A stretch of 64,000 bases of DNA, taken from Mucilaginibacter pedocola. Its GTDB lineage: Bacteria; Bacteroidota; Bacteroidia; Sphingobacteriales; Sphingobacteriaceae. The notes beneath the pieces are model-generated. The model worked only from the letters and a program-made list of their open reading frames with translations. It was not told the origin of the DNA and did not search any database. How positions within the stretch are numbered: the stretch's first letter is position 1; each line of letters starts with the position of its first letter. The position numbers and the translations under genes are program-made. Where the stretch lies: NCBI RefSeq assembly GCF_002013915.1, contig NZ_MBTF01000001.1, positions 248,001 to 312,000 on the forward strand. Reading direction: 5' to 3'. Positions 26,847-34,512 of the stretch are shown here, piece by piece.

Positions 26847-26886
26847 AAAAAAGCCGCCTCTGAATATATTCAGAGGCGGCTTTTTT
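26847..26886 (+). terminator. Rho-independent terminator after the M16 peptidase
   Basis: An 18-bp stem (AAAAAAGCCGCCTCTGAA, loop tata, complement ending in TTTTTT) gives a GC-rich hairpin with a U-tract. Confidence 0.93.
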
Positions 26887-27035
26887 GTTACCGTATTTTC
26901 ACCTTGCTCATAAGGTGTTTTAGCGCTTGTTGTATTCCTTAAAGTTGTATAGCTTTAATTTAGATTCCGTTCAAATTATTTAACCACCTGTGTGCCTGTT
27001 TACTCTGTAAGTGGGTATGCATAAACCTTACCCTT

Positions 27036-28028
27036 ATGAAACAGAAATTTGGCTTTACTTTAATGGACTTTAACGAATTTGACACTTGGCTAAAAGCCTT
27101 GCAGGTATCCCGTACCGTGCTATTTGTGCAGGAGCACCATACCTATAGCCCGGCTTATGCGCAGTTTAATGGCAATAACCATTTCGACCTGCAGCAGGGA
27201 ATGAAAAACTATCATGTAGCCCACAACGGCTGGAGCGATATTGCCCAGCAATTCACCACCTTCCCGGATGGTACCATCATGACCGGGCGGCCCATGGAAG
27301 TATCGCCGGCATGTATCTTCGGTAGAAATGCCAACTCGGTATGTATCGAAAACCTTGGCAATTTTGATATAGGGGGAGATGCCATGACATCCGCGCAGCG
27401 CGATACTATTGTGAAAATGACCGCCCTGCTTTGCAAGCGTTTTAATATTAAGGTTGATGATAAAGGCATTGTGTATCACCATTGGTTCGACCTTGCTACC
27501 GGCGAACGTAATAATGGCACCAAGAATAATAAAACCTGCCCGGGCACAAATTTCTTCGGCGGTAATAAAGTAGCCAATGCGCAGGCTAACTTTTTTCCGT
27601 TAGTAGCGGCTGCTTTAAACGGCACTACGCCGCCCATTCCAACTCCACCTTCGGCAACACTGCTAAAGTATGTAAGCGTAACGGCGTCAACTCTAAACGT
27701 ACGTGTTGCGCCAAACCCATCGAGCGCAAAAGCGGGTGCACCTGTAGTTTTAGGCGCAGTGCTGAGGGTTTACCAGGAAAGTAACGGCTGGTATAAGATA
27801 TCGGCAAGCCAAAACCAGTGGGTAGCTGCCCAATACACTAAAGTGGTGCAGAGGGCCACTGTAACAGCCGATACTTTAAATGCGAGGAGCGGCCCGGGTA
27901 CTACATTTGCCAAAGTTGGCGCTTACCCCAAGGGGCAGGAACTGTTTATTGAAAAAGAAGAAAATAAATGGTGCAAAATATTGATGGATAGTAAATGGGT
28001 GAGTAAAGATTATCTATCATTTGCATAA
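27036..28028 (+). CDS. N-acetylmuramoyl-L-alanine amidase with two SH3 domains, no signal peptide
   Basis: 330 residues. The N-terminal Amidase_2 (T7-lysozyme-type) fold has zinc-ligand positions in QEHHTYSPAY, YHHWFD and the CPGTNF end. A proline-rich linker (TPPIPTPPS) leads to two bacterial SH3 modules (ASTLNVRVAPNPSS ... WVAAQYTKV and ADTLNARSGPGTTFAKVG ... WVSKDYLSF). The enzyme should cut the lactyl-L-alanine bond of peptidoglycan. It has no signal peptide, as in phage endolysins or secretion-system cargo, but there are no phage genes nearby. A terminator follows. Confidence 0.87.
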   Translation: MKQKFGFTLMDFNEFDTWLKALQVSRTVLFVQEHHTYSPAYAQFNGNNHFDLQQGMKNYHVAHNGWSDIAQQFTTFPDGTIMTGRPMEVSPACIFGRNANSVCIENLGNFDIGGDAMTSAQRDTIVKMTALLCKRFNIKVDDKGIVYHHWFDLATGERNNGTKNNKTCPGTNFFGGNKVANAQANFFPLVAAALNGTTPPIPTPPSATLLKYVSVTASTLNVRVAPNPSSAKAGAPVVLGAVLRVYQESNGWYKISASQNQWVAAQYTKVVQRATVTADTLNARSGPGTTFAKVGAYPKGQELFIEKEENKWCKILMDSKWVSKDYLSFA

Positions 28029-28048
28029 TAGCAATGATCTATTAAAGC

Positions 28049-28087
28049 AACAAAGCCGGAACGTGTTTTACGCGCTCCGGCTTTGTT
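28049..28087. terminator. Bidirectional terminator
   Basis: AACAAAGCCGGA at 28049-28060 pairs with TCCGGCTTTGTT at 28076-28087. It lies between two converging genes and has A/T tracts on both sides. Confidence 0.85.
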
Positions 28088-28088
28088 A

Positions 28089-28964
28089 TTAATGAGCAGG
28101 CTCTTTTTTACCCGGCAATATCTTTTTGGCAAGCGTTACCACACCTACGGTTACCAGGCCCGCTGCCAGCCCAATACCAAACTCTTTTACCACTGCCCAA
28201 AGGTTTGGCAGCAGATGATGGAAGTATTCTATATTGTGTACGAAAATACCGCCGGAAACCAGTATGAGTGCAATGGTACCCACCACGCCAAGCAGTTTTA
28301 TCACCAGCGGCAAAGCCTTTACCAGGGCGGTACCAATACCTGCCCAAAAACCTTTATTGCCCGAATGCCTGATAAGTCCGTAACCGGCATCGTCCATACG
28401 CACAATAAGTGCCACAATGCCATACACGCCAATTGTCGCAATAATGGCCACTGCCGATACGGTTAGCGCTTGTGTAAGTGTATCCTTACCTTCTACCGAA
28501 CCAAGGGCAATAATTACAATCTCTACCGAAAGGATAAAATCCGTAGTTATGGCTGAGCGTACTTTGGCCTTCTCAGCGGCTTTTTCGTCGCCCGTATCTT
28601 CTTCAACAACTTCGTGCCCTTTTTTAGGGTGATGAAAAAAGTATTCGATCACCTTTTCTACGCCTTCGTAAGCCAGGTAGAAACCACCGGCTATCAGTGC
28701 CCATTTTATGGCAATAGGGAAGAAGGCGTTCAGCAATAAAGCTATTGGTACTATGATCAGTTTATTTACCAGCGAGCCTTTAGTAATTGCCCAAAGCACG
28801 GGAAGTTCGCGCGAGGATAAAAAGCCCGTCGCTTTTTCGGCATTCACGGCCAGGTCGTCGCCTAAAATGCCTGCGGTTTTGCGTGCTGCAACCTTGGTGG
28901 TTACCGCTACGTCGTCCATTAATGCGCCAATATCGTCTAAAATAGCAAATATGCCTGAAGCCAT
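28089..28964 (-). CDS. DUF808 family inner-membrane protein
   Basis: 291 residues from MASGIFAILDDIGALMDDVA, the hallmark start of DUF808 (YedI-like) proteins; ten further in-frame codons upstream are unlikely. Family motifs include KTAGILGDDLAVNAEKATGF and SRELPVLWAITKGSLVNK. Several transmembrane segments follow (LIIVPIALLLNAFFPIAIKW, TDFILSVEIVIIALGS, VSAVAIIATIGVYGIVALI, LLGVVGTIALILVSGGIFV). A role in transport is presumed for the family but not proven. Confidence 0.88.
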   Translation of the reverse strand: MASGIFAILDDIGALMDDVAVTTKVAARKTAGILGDDLAVNAEKATGFLSSRELPVLWAITKGSLVNKLIIVPIALLLNAFFPIAIKWALIAGGFYLAYEGVEKVIEYFFHHPKKGHEVVEEDTGDEKAAEKAKVRSAITTDFILSVEIVIIALGSVEGKDTLTQALTVSAVAIIATIGVYGIVALIVRMDDAGYGLIRHSGNKGFWAGIGTALVKALPLVIKLLGVVGTIALILVSGGIFVHNIEYFHHLLPNLWAVVKEFGIGLAAGLVTVGVVTLAKKILPGKKEPAH

Positions 28965-29017
28965 AGTATATGAGGGGTGGGGCTGCCGTAACAACCCGGT
29001 TATATAGTTTTAGTTTG

Positions 29018-29290
29018 TTAATATTCTACAAACTCTTCGTCGGGGTAGCACCAAAGCCATCGCTCGCCGGGTTGGGCCGATGCAATTACAGGGTGCTGAG
29101 TAGCTTTATTATGTTTGGTCATGTGCTTATGTTCCGATTGATCGCAGCACAGCGTAACGCCGCAGCTTTGGCAGGTACGCAAGTGGAACCAGGTGGCGCC
29201 TATCTTCATACATTCCTCGCAAACATGGTCGTCGCTAAGTTTTACTTCGGTAATGGCCTGCAGGTGTTGGCAGAGGTTTGGGTCGTTCAT
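29018..29290 (-). CDS. UBP-type zinc finger protein
   Basis: 90 residues. The Cys/His pattern CQHL ... CEECM ... HLRTCQSCGVTLCCD ... HKHMTKHNKATQHPV is that of ZnF-UBP (PF02148), and the end ERWLWCYPDEEFVEY is typical of bacterial single-domain members. In eukaryotes the fold binds the ubiquitin C-terminus; the bacterial function is unknown. It follows the DUF808 gene on the same strand but lies upstream of it, 53 bp from its start. Confidence 0.88.
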   Translation of the reverse strand: MNDPNLCQHLQAITEVKLSDDHVCEECMKIGATWFHLRTCQSCGVTLCCDQSEHKHMTKHNKATQHPVIASAQPGERWLWCYPDEEFVEY

Positions 29291-29349
29291 GGGGTAGTTG
29301 ATGTTGTTGGGCTAAGGTAGCGAATAATTTTTAACTCACGTTCTGGTTT

Positions 29350-29554
29350 ATTTTACCGCAAAGTGCGCAAAGAAAAAACGCAAAGAAGCGCAAAGCCTGT
29401 GTTGCTTTTTATTTTAAGAGACATAAAAATAGCTGAAATACGAAAGTTAAATATCATAATAGTGCACCTTTCTAACTTTTAACCGCTTTGCCAAGCCCTT
29501 TGCGTTCTTTGCGCTAACCAACACGCTAATTCTCTGCGTTCTTTGCGGTAAAAT
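29350..29554. repeat. CGCAAAG-family inverted repeat element
   Basis: The 349-bp gene-free stretch at 29291-29639 is mostly this element. It starts attttaccgcaaag and ends with the inverse ctttgcggtaaaat, with internal CGCAAAG / CTTTGCG motifs in opposite orientation on each side. Related elements lie at 42095-42355, 47148-47299 and 48408-48588. The remaining bases hold a -7-like box for the next gene. Confidence 0.7.
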
Positions 29555-29624
29555 AGCCACATAACTATTCCATAATGTTTTAATATTTCCCATAAAAAAG
29601 AAGTTTTAATACTAAAAATATTAG

Positions 29625-29632
29625 TAATTTTG
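29625..29632 (+). promoter_or_regulatory. Candidate -7 box (TAATTTTG) close to the radical-SAM start codon
   Basis: TAATTTTG matches TAnnTTTG and ends 7 bp before the ATG at 29640, so the transcript would start at or next to the start codon. No TTG was seen at the proper distance upstream. Confidence 0.35.
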
Positions 29633-29639
29633 AATTGCT

Positions 29640-30896
29640 ATGAATTGGGAAAGGATAACGGAGAAGTTGAATATTCTGGCAGATGCTGCCAAATATGATG
29701 TATCGTGCGCCAGCAGCGGCAGCAAACGGAAGAACGAAAATAAAGGACTTGGCAACGCCAGTAACGGCATTTGCCACTCGTATACCGAGGACGGGCGATG
29801 TGTATCCTTATTAAAGATATTGCTCACCAATCATTGTATTTTCGATTGTGCCTATTGCGTATCGCGAAAGAATAATGATATCAAGCGTGCGGCCTTCACC
29901 GTGCAGGAAGTAGTTGATCTTACCATCAACTTTTACCGCCGCAATTACATCGAAGGGCTATTCCTGAGCTCGGGTATTTTTAAGGATGCCGACTACACCA
30001 TGGAGCGCCTGGTGCGCGTAGCTAAAAAGCTACGTACCGAACATAATTTTAATGGTTACATCCACCTTAAATCTATCCCCGGCGCCAGCGATGAACTCAT
30101 GGACGAGGCAGGCCGCTGGGCCGATCGCCTCAGTGTAAACCTGGAAATGCCTACCGAGGCGGGCCTTAAACTGTTGGCTCCGGATAAAAACCAACAGGAT
30201 ATGATCAAACCGATGGGCTATCTCAAAAACGCCATTATTAAACATACCGAAGAAAAAAAGCTTTTTAAAAAAGCACCGCAATTTGCGCCGGCAGGGCAGA
30301 GTACGCAAATGATCATAGGCGCCACGCCCGAAAATGATAATGAGGTGCTGCATTCGGCCAATTACTTTTATAAAGCTTTTAAATTGAAGCGGGTTTATTA
30401 TTCCGGCTATGTGCCCGTGCTGGTCGATAACCGCTTGCCCGCGCTAAATACCGCCGTACCCATGGTGCGCGAGAATCGCCTTTACCAGGCCGACTGGCTC
30501 ATGCGTTTTTATGGCTTTAAGGTGAACGAGATCGTAAACCATGCTCAGCCACATCTCGATCTGGATATCGACCCGAAACTGGGTTGGGCCATACGTAATC
30601 TGCAGTCCTTCCCGGTTGATATTAACAGGGCCGATTTGCAAATGATATTACGGGTACCGGGGATAGGGGTGCAGTCGGCGCAAAAAATTGTGAAGGCACG
30701 CATGTTTGGCAAACTCAATTGGGATAACCTGAAACAGATGGGGGTGAGCCTTAACCGCGCCAAATACTTTATTACCTGCAATAGCAACACTTTTGAGCGG
30801 CGCGACTTGACGGGCGAGAATATCAAGCAATACATATTGGCCTCGTCGCAAAGTAAATACCTCAAAAATTCGCAAACCCAGCTAAACCTGTTTTAA
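29640..30896 (+). CDS. Putative DNA modification/repair radical SAM protein (TIGR03916-like)
   Basis: 418 residues. The radical-SAM cluster CxxxCxxC is in LTNHCIFDCAYCVSRKNND (about 60-78). The N-terminal block ILADAAKYDVSCASSG and ICHSYTEDGRCVSLLKIL is characteristic of the rSAM family linked to uracil-DNA glycosylase. The C-terminal third has a helix-hairpin-helix (ILRVPGIGVQSAQKIVKARM) that should bind DNA, and the last residues are QTQLNLF, matching the bacterial sliding-clamp-binding consensus. The partner gene starts 3 bp after the stop. The reaction is not known for the family; DNA repair or modification is inferred from the HhH and the linkage. Confidence 0.9.
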   Translation: MNWERITEKLNILADAAKYDVSCASSGSKRKNENKGLGNASNGICHSYTEDGRCVSLLKILLTNHCIFDCAYCVSRKNNDIKRAAFTVQEVVDLTINFYRRNYIEGLFLSSGIFKDADYTMERLVRVAKKLRTEHNFNGYIHLKSIPGASDELMDEAGRWADRLSVNLEMPTEAGLKLLAPDKNQQDMIKPMGYLKNAIIKHTEEKKLFKKAPQFAPAGQSTQMIIGATPENDNEVLHSANYFYKAFKLKRVYYSGYVPVLVDNRLPALNTAVPMVRENRLYQADWLMRFYGFKVNEIVNHAQPHLDLDIDPKLGWAIRNLQSFPVDINRADLQMILRVPGIGVQSAQKIVKARMFGKLNWDNLKQMGVSLNRAKYFITCNSNTFERRDLTGENIKQYILASSQSKYLKNSQTQLNLF

Positions 30897-30899
30897 GTT

Positions 30900-31664
30900 A
30901 TGGCGCTAACCACATTAATATACGACGGCACCTTTGAAGGATTGCTTACGGCTGTATTCGAGGTGTATGCGCATCGCCTGCAACAGGTCAAGTTGCATGT
31001 GGGCGAATTGCAAAACGCGGCGATGTTCGAGCAGGTGATGCATGTAGTTACCGATGAAACCCGCGGCGGCAGGGTGCTGAAGGGTTTAAAAGAGCGCCTG
31101 TCGCCAATGGGCGTACAGCGGCTTTATGTAGCGCATTTGGCAGGCATAGCAGGGGAGGATGCTAATTTGCTGGGTTATATGCGTTACGCCTTCGATTCGG
31201 AAATGAATATTGAGGAAGATTATGGTAACCGCTATGTGCTGCGCGTATCAGAGTTGGTGCGCATGATGCGGCGCGAGAAACACCGGATGGAAGCTTTTGT
31301 GCGCTTTCAGCAACTGAGCGATGGAACATTTTATGCCGCCATAGAACCCGACTTTAATGTGCTGCCATTGCTTAACCGCCATTTTAAAAGCCGCTACGCC
31401 GACCAAAAGTGGATGATATATGATATCAAAAGAAAGTATGGGCTTTATTACGACCTGCACGATACCCAATTTATAGAAATGGACTTTGCCGAAACAGGCA
31501 AGCCAGGTGTTGCGGTAGCGGCTTACAGCGAAGATGAAGCTGTTTATCAGCACCTTTGGAAGAACTATTTTAACAGCGTAAACATCGCTTCGCGCAAAAA
31601 TACACGGCTGCATGTGCGGCATATCCCCAAAAGGTACTGGAAGCATTTAACCGAGAAAATTTGA
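30900..31664 (+). CDS. DUF4130/TIGR03915-type DNA metabolism protein, partner of the radical SAM protein
   Basis: 254 residues. The start TTLIYDGTFEGLLTAVFEVY and the segments VRMMRREKHRMEAFVRFQQL, YAAIEPDFNVLPLLNRHFK and WMIYDIKRKYGLYYD match the family that accompanies the TIGR03916 radical SAM protein. In many bacteria this domain is fused to a uracil-DNA glycosylase domain. Here the protein ends at about residue 254 (HIPKRYWKHLTEKI) with no UDG part. The 3-bp spacing shows one operon. Confidence 0.88.
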   Translation: MALTTLIYDGTFEGLLTAVFEVYAHRLQQVKLHVGELQNAAMFEQVMHVVTDETRGGRVLKGLKERLSPMGVQRLYVAHLAGIAGEDANLLGYMRYAFDSEMNIEEDYGNRYVLRVSELVRMMRREKHRMEAFVRFQQLSDGTFYAAIEPDFNVLPLLNRHFKSRYADQKWMIYDIKRKYGLYYDLHDTQFIEMDFAETGKPGVAVAAYSEDEAVYQHLWKNYFNSVNIASRKNTRLHVRHIPKRYWKHLTEKI

Positions 31665-31733
31665 GTTTTCGATAATTTACGCGTTTTCTCTCCAAATAAA
31701 TTTTCTTCTTTTTTGTTGATTTTGCTGTTTTAA

Positions 31734-31832
31734 TGTGGATAAGCTTTTATGACCTGAATGTGAGCTAACTACGTAAATGATTGTGGGATAATAATTATTT
31801 AATGTTGATAAAGTGTGAATTGCTGTTAATAA
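31734..31832. other. AT-rich stretch with DnaA-box-like 9-mers
   Basis: TGTGGATAA at 31734-31742 is a perfect reverse complement of TTATCCACA. TGTTGATAA (31803-31811) has one mismatch and TGTTAATAA (31824-31832) two. The surrounding 31665-31870 is strongly AT-rich and has no gene. This is suggestive of DnaA binding but not proof of an origin. Confidence 0.3.
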
Positions 31833-31869
31833 CGTGTTAAGAAGAAGTGCGAAAATATTTTAAAAAATC

Positions 31870-32525
31870 CTTGACAGATATAGGGTAAAGTCCCGATATT
31901 GTAGATATCAAGAACGACGTACTTTGACAGCCTTACAGGAAACGAGAAACTGAATCGGGCGAACTTTCGGGGGAGCTAAAGATCAGGGGACGTTCCTGAA
32001 TCAGATGAAGAGGAAAGATGCGACAGCAACACTACTTCGAAATTTGGTTAACGGGGTGCTACAGGATCTGCAAAACTTTACGAAGAACGGCAGGCAAAGT
32101 AGTGGCCACGCAGCAATTAGCGTTAGCAAACAATGGTTCGGTTTTGGTTCTTTGAGGAGACGAACAGTATCGGTGTTGCACAGATAACGGCAGGTGCCGA
32201 CTTCCCCTCGGGAGGATGGCAAATTCAAAGGTTCGCAAGTATGCCCTAACCGGATCCTCGCAAGAGGAGCATGGATAGACCAGCGCTACAGGCGGCATTG
32301 AAAGAGAGGCCTCCGCAAGGAGACAGGCAAAGCCCTATCAGCGAGCAGTACACGATGGTTCGGTATCAGCAGGAACAATGAACAGTATCTGCGTTAGCAA
32401 TTAACAACAAGGAAAGCGGGCCGGTTAAAATTTACACAAAACTTGATGCTCACGGGAGGCTATGGCCAAACGAGGGTTAGGAAACGGAAGTCAATTCGCA
32501 AGAGGAGGCTTCCGTTTTCCTGTTT
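31870..32525 (+). ncRNA. Candidate large structured non-coding RNA
   Basis: This block fills most of the 887-bp gene-free stretch 31665-32551. No frame over 80 codons with coding character exists on either strand. It is purine-rich and full of stem-loops, several with GCAA tetraloops: TCCTC-GCAA-GAGGA (about 32255-32268), CTCC-GCAA-GGAG (about 32310-32321) and the tip of the 3' hairpin. An 8-bp stem pairs CACTACTT (32030-32037) with 32097-32104, and TAACCGG (32247-32253) can pair with CCGGTTA (32421-32427). Three 10-mers occur twice: ATGGTTCGGT (32133, 32355), GAACAGTATC (32162, 32380), GCGTTAGCAA (32120, 32391). It ends in a terminator-like hairpin. The strand is inferred from that hairpin. 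It does not show RNase P, tmRNA or SRP RNA signatures. Confidence 0.6.
32479..32521 (+). terminator. Terminator-like hairpin at the end of the candidate RNA
   Basis: AGGAAACGGAAG (32479-32490) pairs with CTTCCGTTTTCCT (32509-32521) with one bulge. The loop contains TTC-GCAA-GAG. GTTTTA follows. It lies 30 bp before the next ATG. Confidence 0.7.
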
Positions 32526-32551
32526 TAGGGGGATTTTGTTAATATTTAAAC

Positions 32552-32995
32552 ATGCCGACGCCAAAGGAAAACAGATTTAAATCCACCCGATCGCAAGAGA
32601 TGTTAAATACCAATCAATTTCTTATTCTGTACGGGGAAGCATTCCCCGAACTTGAGGGTGAGATATTTGACAACGATTACCGCGGCTTGCTCCCTTTACA
32701 AGTAGGTTTATTGGGTAGCCACATAAATTACTACATTAAAAGTGGAATGCTGAAAGAGGTAAAGCGAGTGTTCATCTTTTTCGAGCAAATGATGCCGCAG
32801 GTTAATTCGGAAGTTGAAAATGCCTTAGTTGTTTCTTTTTTGGAGCATGTAAAAATGGATGGAGACAACGAGAATGAAATTGCTGCGCGCAAACTCCTGG
32901 CCCCTCAATACCTGCAACTATGGAAGAGTTTAAGGCAGGTGATGTTACCACCTAAAACACCGCCCGGTAAAACCAAAACAAAACGACGCAGGTGA
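32552..32995 (+). CDS. Hypothetical cytoplasmic protein
   Basis: 147 residues, no signal or membrane segment; family not recognised. An acidic helical body (FLILYGEAFPELEGEIFDND ... EMLNTN ... VENALVVSFLEHVKMDGDN) is followed by a basic tail (PPGKTKTKRRR). MLNTNQFLILYG at about 32600 is an alternative start. It follows the terminator-like hairpin of the candidate RNA, so co-transcription would need readthrough. Confidence 0.65.
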   Translation: MPTPKENRFKSTRSQEMLNTNQFLILYGEAFPELEGEIFDNDYRGLLPLQVGLLGSHINYYIKSGMLKEVKRVFIFFEQMMPQVNSEVENALVVSFLEHVKMDGDNENEIAARKLLAPQYLQLWKSLRQVMLPPKTPPGKTKTKRRR

Positions 32996-33155
32996 GACCG
33001 TTCATATCATTGAGGTTAAACTTATCCGGTTATTGGTTGGCTAAAAAAAAACTCTCATTTTTCGTGTGAATCTTTAGGCCGGCTCTCTTATCTAAAATTT
33101 TTAACTCTCGTTTCGTCTTACCTTTTCCCAACCAAATTCCTTATTTTAGCTTTTG

Positions 33156-34505
33156 ATGAACAAGGATAATACAGACAGGGGCGACCGTAAAAAGAAGATA
33201 TTTGTGCTGGATACATCAGTTATCCTATACGATCACAACGCTTTCCAAAACTTCCAGGAGCATGATGTGGCCATCCCCATACAGGTGCTGGAAGAGCTCG
33301 ATAACAAAAAGAACGGGAACGATACCCGCAATTTTGAGGCGCGCAGTTTTATCCGCCTGATGGACGAATTATCAAAAAGCCAGCTGATAAATCAATGGAT
33401 GCCGTTGAACGGCAAAAGCAAAGGCAGCTTTAAGGTGGTGATGGACGCCAAAAACACCAGTGCCGATGCCGAGGAGGTTTTTGGCTCGGATAAGATAGAC
33501 AACAGGATACTCAATGCCGCACTGGGCGTGCAGTACGAAAACCCCGATAAAAAGGTGATCCTGGTATCAAAAGATATTTGCCTGCGCCTTAAAGCAAAGG
33601 CACTTAACATACATGCCGAGGATTACGAAACAGGTAAAGTAAAAAACATTGAAGAGCTGTACAGCGGTAAAACGGTATTGGATAAGGTTACCGAAAAGCT
33701 GTTGGGCAAGCTGAATAAGAATGATAACCTCGCTGCCGAAGAGCTTAAGATTCAACCGCAAAGCAACCAGTTTTTTGTGCTCAACGGTAAAAATGGCACC
33801 TCATCGGCATTTTATAATAAGCAGAGCGGGCAATTTGAAAAGGTAACCGAGCAGCCGGTATTGAACATCCATCCGCGCAACCCCGAGCAGGCCTTTGCTA
33901 TACATGCGTTGCTGCACCCGGATATTAAGCTGGTTACCATACAGGGCAACGCAGGCACAGGTAAAACATTACTGGCGCTGGCAAGTGCGCTGGAGCAGCG
34001 CAAGCACTACCGCCAAATATTTGTTACCCGCCCTATAGTACCTCTTAGTAATAAAGATATTGGCTATTTGCCCGGCGATGTAAAATCGAAGATCGATCCC
34101 TACATGGCGCCTATTTGGGATAACCTGAAGTTTATAAAAGACCAGTTCGCCGAAGACGAGAAGATGCAGGCCAAAATAGATGAGCTGGTATCTAACGATA
34201 AAATATCCATCACGCCGCTGGCCTTCATCCGCGGGCGCACGCTGGCTAAAATATTTTTTATTGTAGACGAAGCGCAAAACCTTACCCCGCATGAGGTAAA
34301 AACCATCATATCCCGCGCAGGCGAAAACAGTAAATTTGTTTTCACGGGTGATATTTACCAGATAGATACGCCATACCTCGATGCCGAGAGTAACGGCCTA
34401 TCGTACCTTATTGATAAGGCAAAGGGGCACCCGCTTTACGCGCACATCACCTTGCAAAAAGGCGAACGCAGCGAGCTGGCAAATTTGGCTACCGAATTAC
34501 TGTAG
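33156..34505 (+). CDS. PIN-PhoH fusion ATPase/ribonuclease (PhoH2-like)
   Basis: 449 residues from the ATG at 33156; a TTG directly before it is unlikely to be used. The N-terminal PIN domain (about 12-150) has acidic catalytic residues in FVLDTSVILYD, VLEELDNKK, and the IDNRILNAAL / VSKDICLRLKA block. The C-terminal PhoH ATPase has Walker A GNAGTGKT (about 264), FVTRPIVPLSNKDIGYLPGD, and Walker B FFIVDEAQNLTPHEV (about 369). Characterised PhoH2 proteins are RNA helicase-ribonucleases related to toxin-antitoxin systems; no antitoxin gene is adjacent here. The AlkB-like gene follows after 7 bp in the same operon. Confidence 0.93.
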   Translation: MNKDNTDRGDRKKKIFVLDTSVILYDHNAFQNFQEHDVAIPIQVLEELDNKKNGNDTRNFEARSFIRLMDELSKSQLINQWMPLNGKSKGSFKVVMDAKNTSADAEEVFGSDKIDNRILNAALGVQYENPDKKVILVSKDICLRLKAKALNIHAEDYETGKVKNIEELYSGKTVLDKVTEKLLGKLNKNDNLAAEELKIQPQSNQFFVLNGKNGTSSAFYNKQSGQFEKVTEQPVLNIHPRNPEQAFAIHALLHPDIKLVTIQGNAGTGKTLLALASALEQRKHYRQIFVTRPIVPLSNKDIGYLPGDVKSKIDPYMAPIWDNLKFIKDQFAEDEKMQAKIDELVSNDKISITPLAFIRGRTLAKIFFIVDEAQNLTPHEVKTIISRAGENSKFVFTGDIYQIDTPYLDAESNGLSYLIDKAKGHPLYAHITLQKGERSELANLATELL

Positions 34506-34512
34506 TATTGTA

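Noticed and set aside
29350..29554. CRISPR-like array from repeated CGCAAAG units
   Set aside because: The units are short, irregularly spaced and arranged as inverted arms; there are no unique spacers of constant length and no cas genes.
32001..32298. Overlapping ORFs of 60-79 codons on both strands inside the candidate RNA block
   Set aside because: Their codons show no coding pattern, they overlap each other on opposite strands, and hairpins with GCAA loops run through them. RNA structure explains the block better.
31870..32525. RNase P RNA, tmRNA, 6S RNA or SRP RNA
   Set aside because: I looked for the RNase P P4 strands, a tmRNA acceptor end with tag codons, and the SRP loop and found none; the length also differs from 6S and SRP RNA.
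33153..33155. TTG directly before the PhoH ATG as start codon
   Set aside because: ATG at 33156 is the next codon and a stronger start; nothing favours the TTG.
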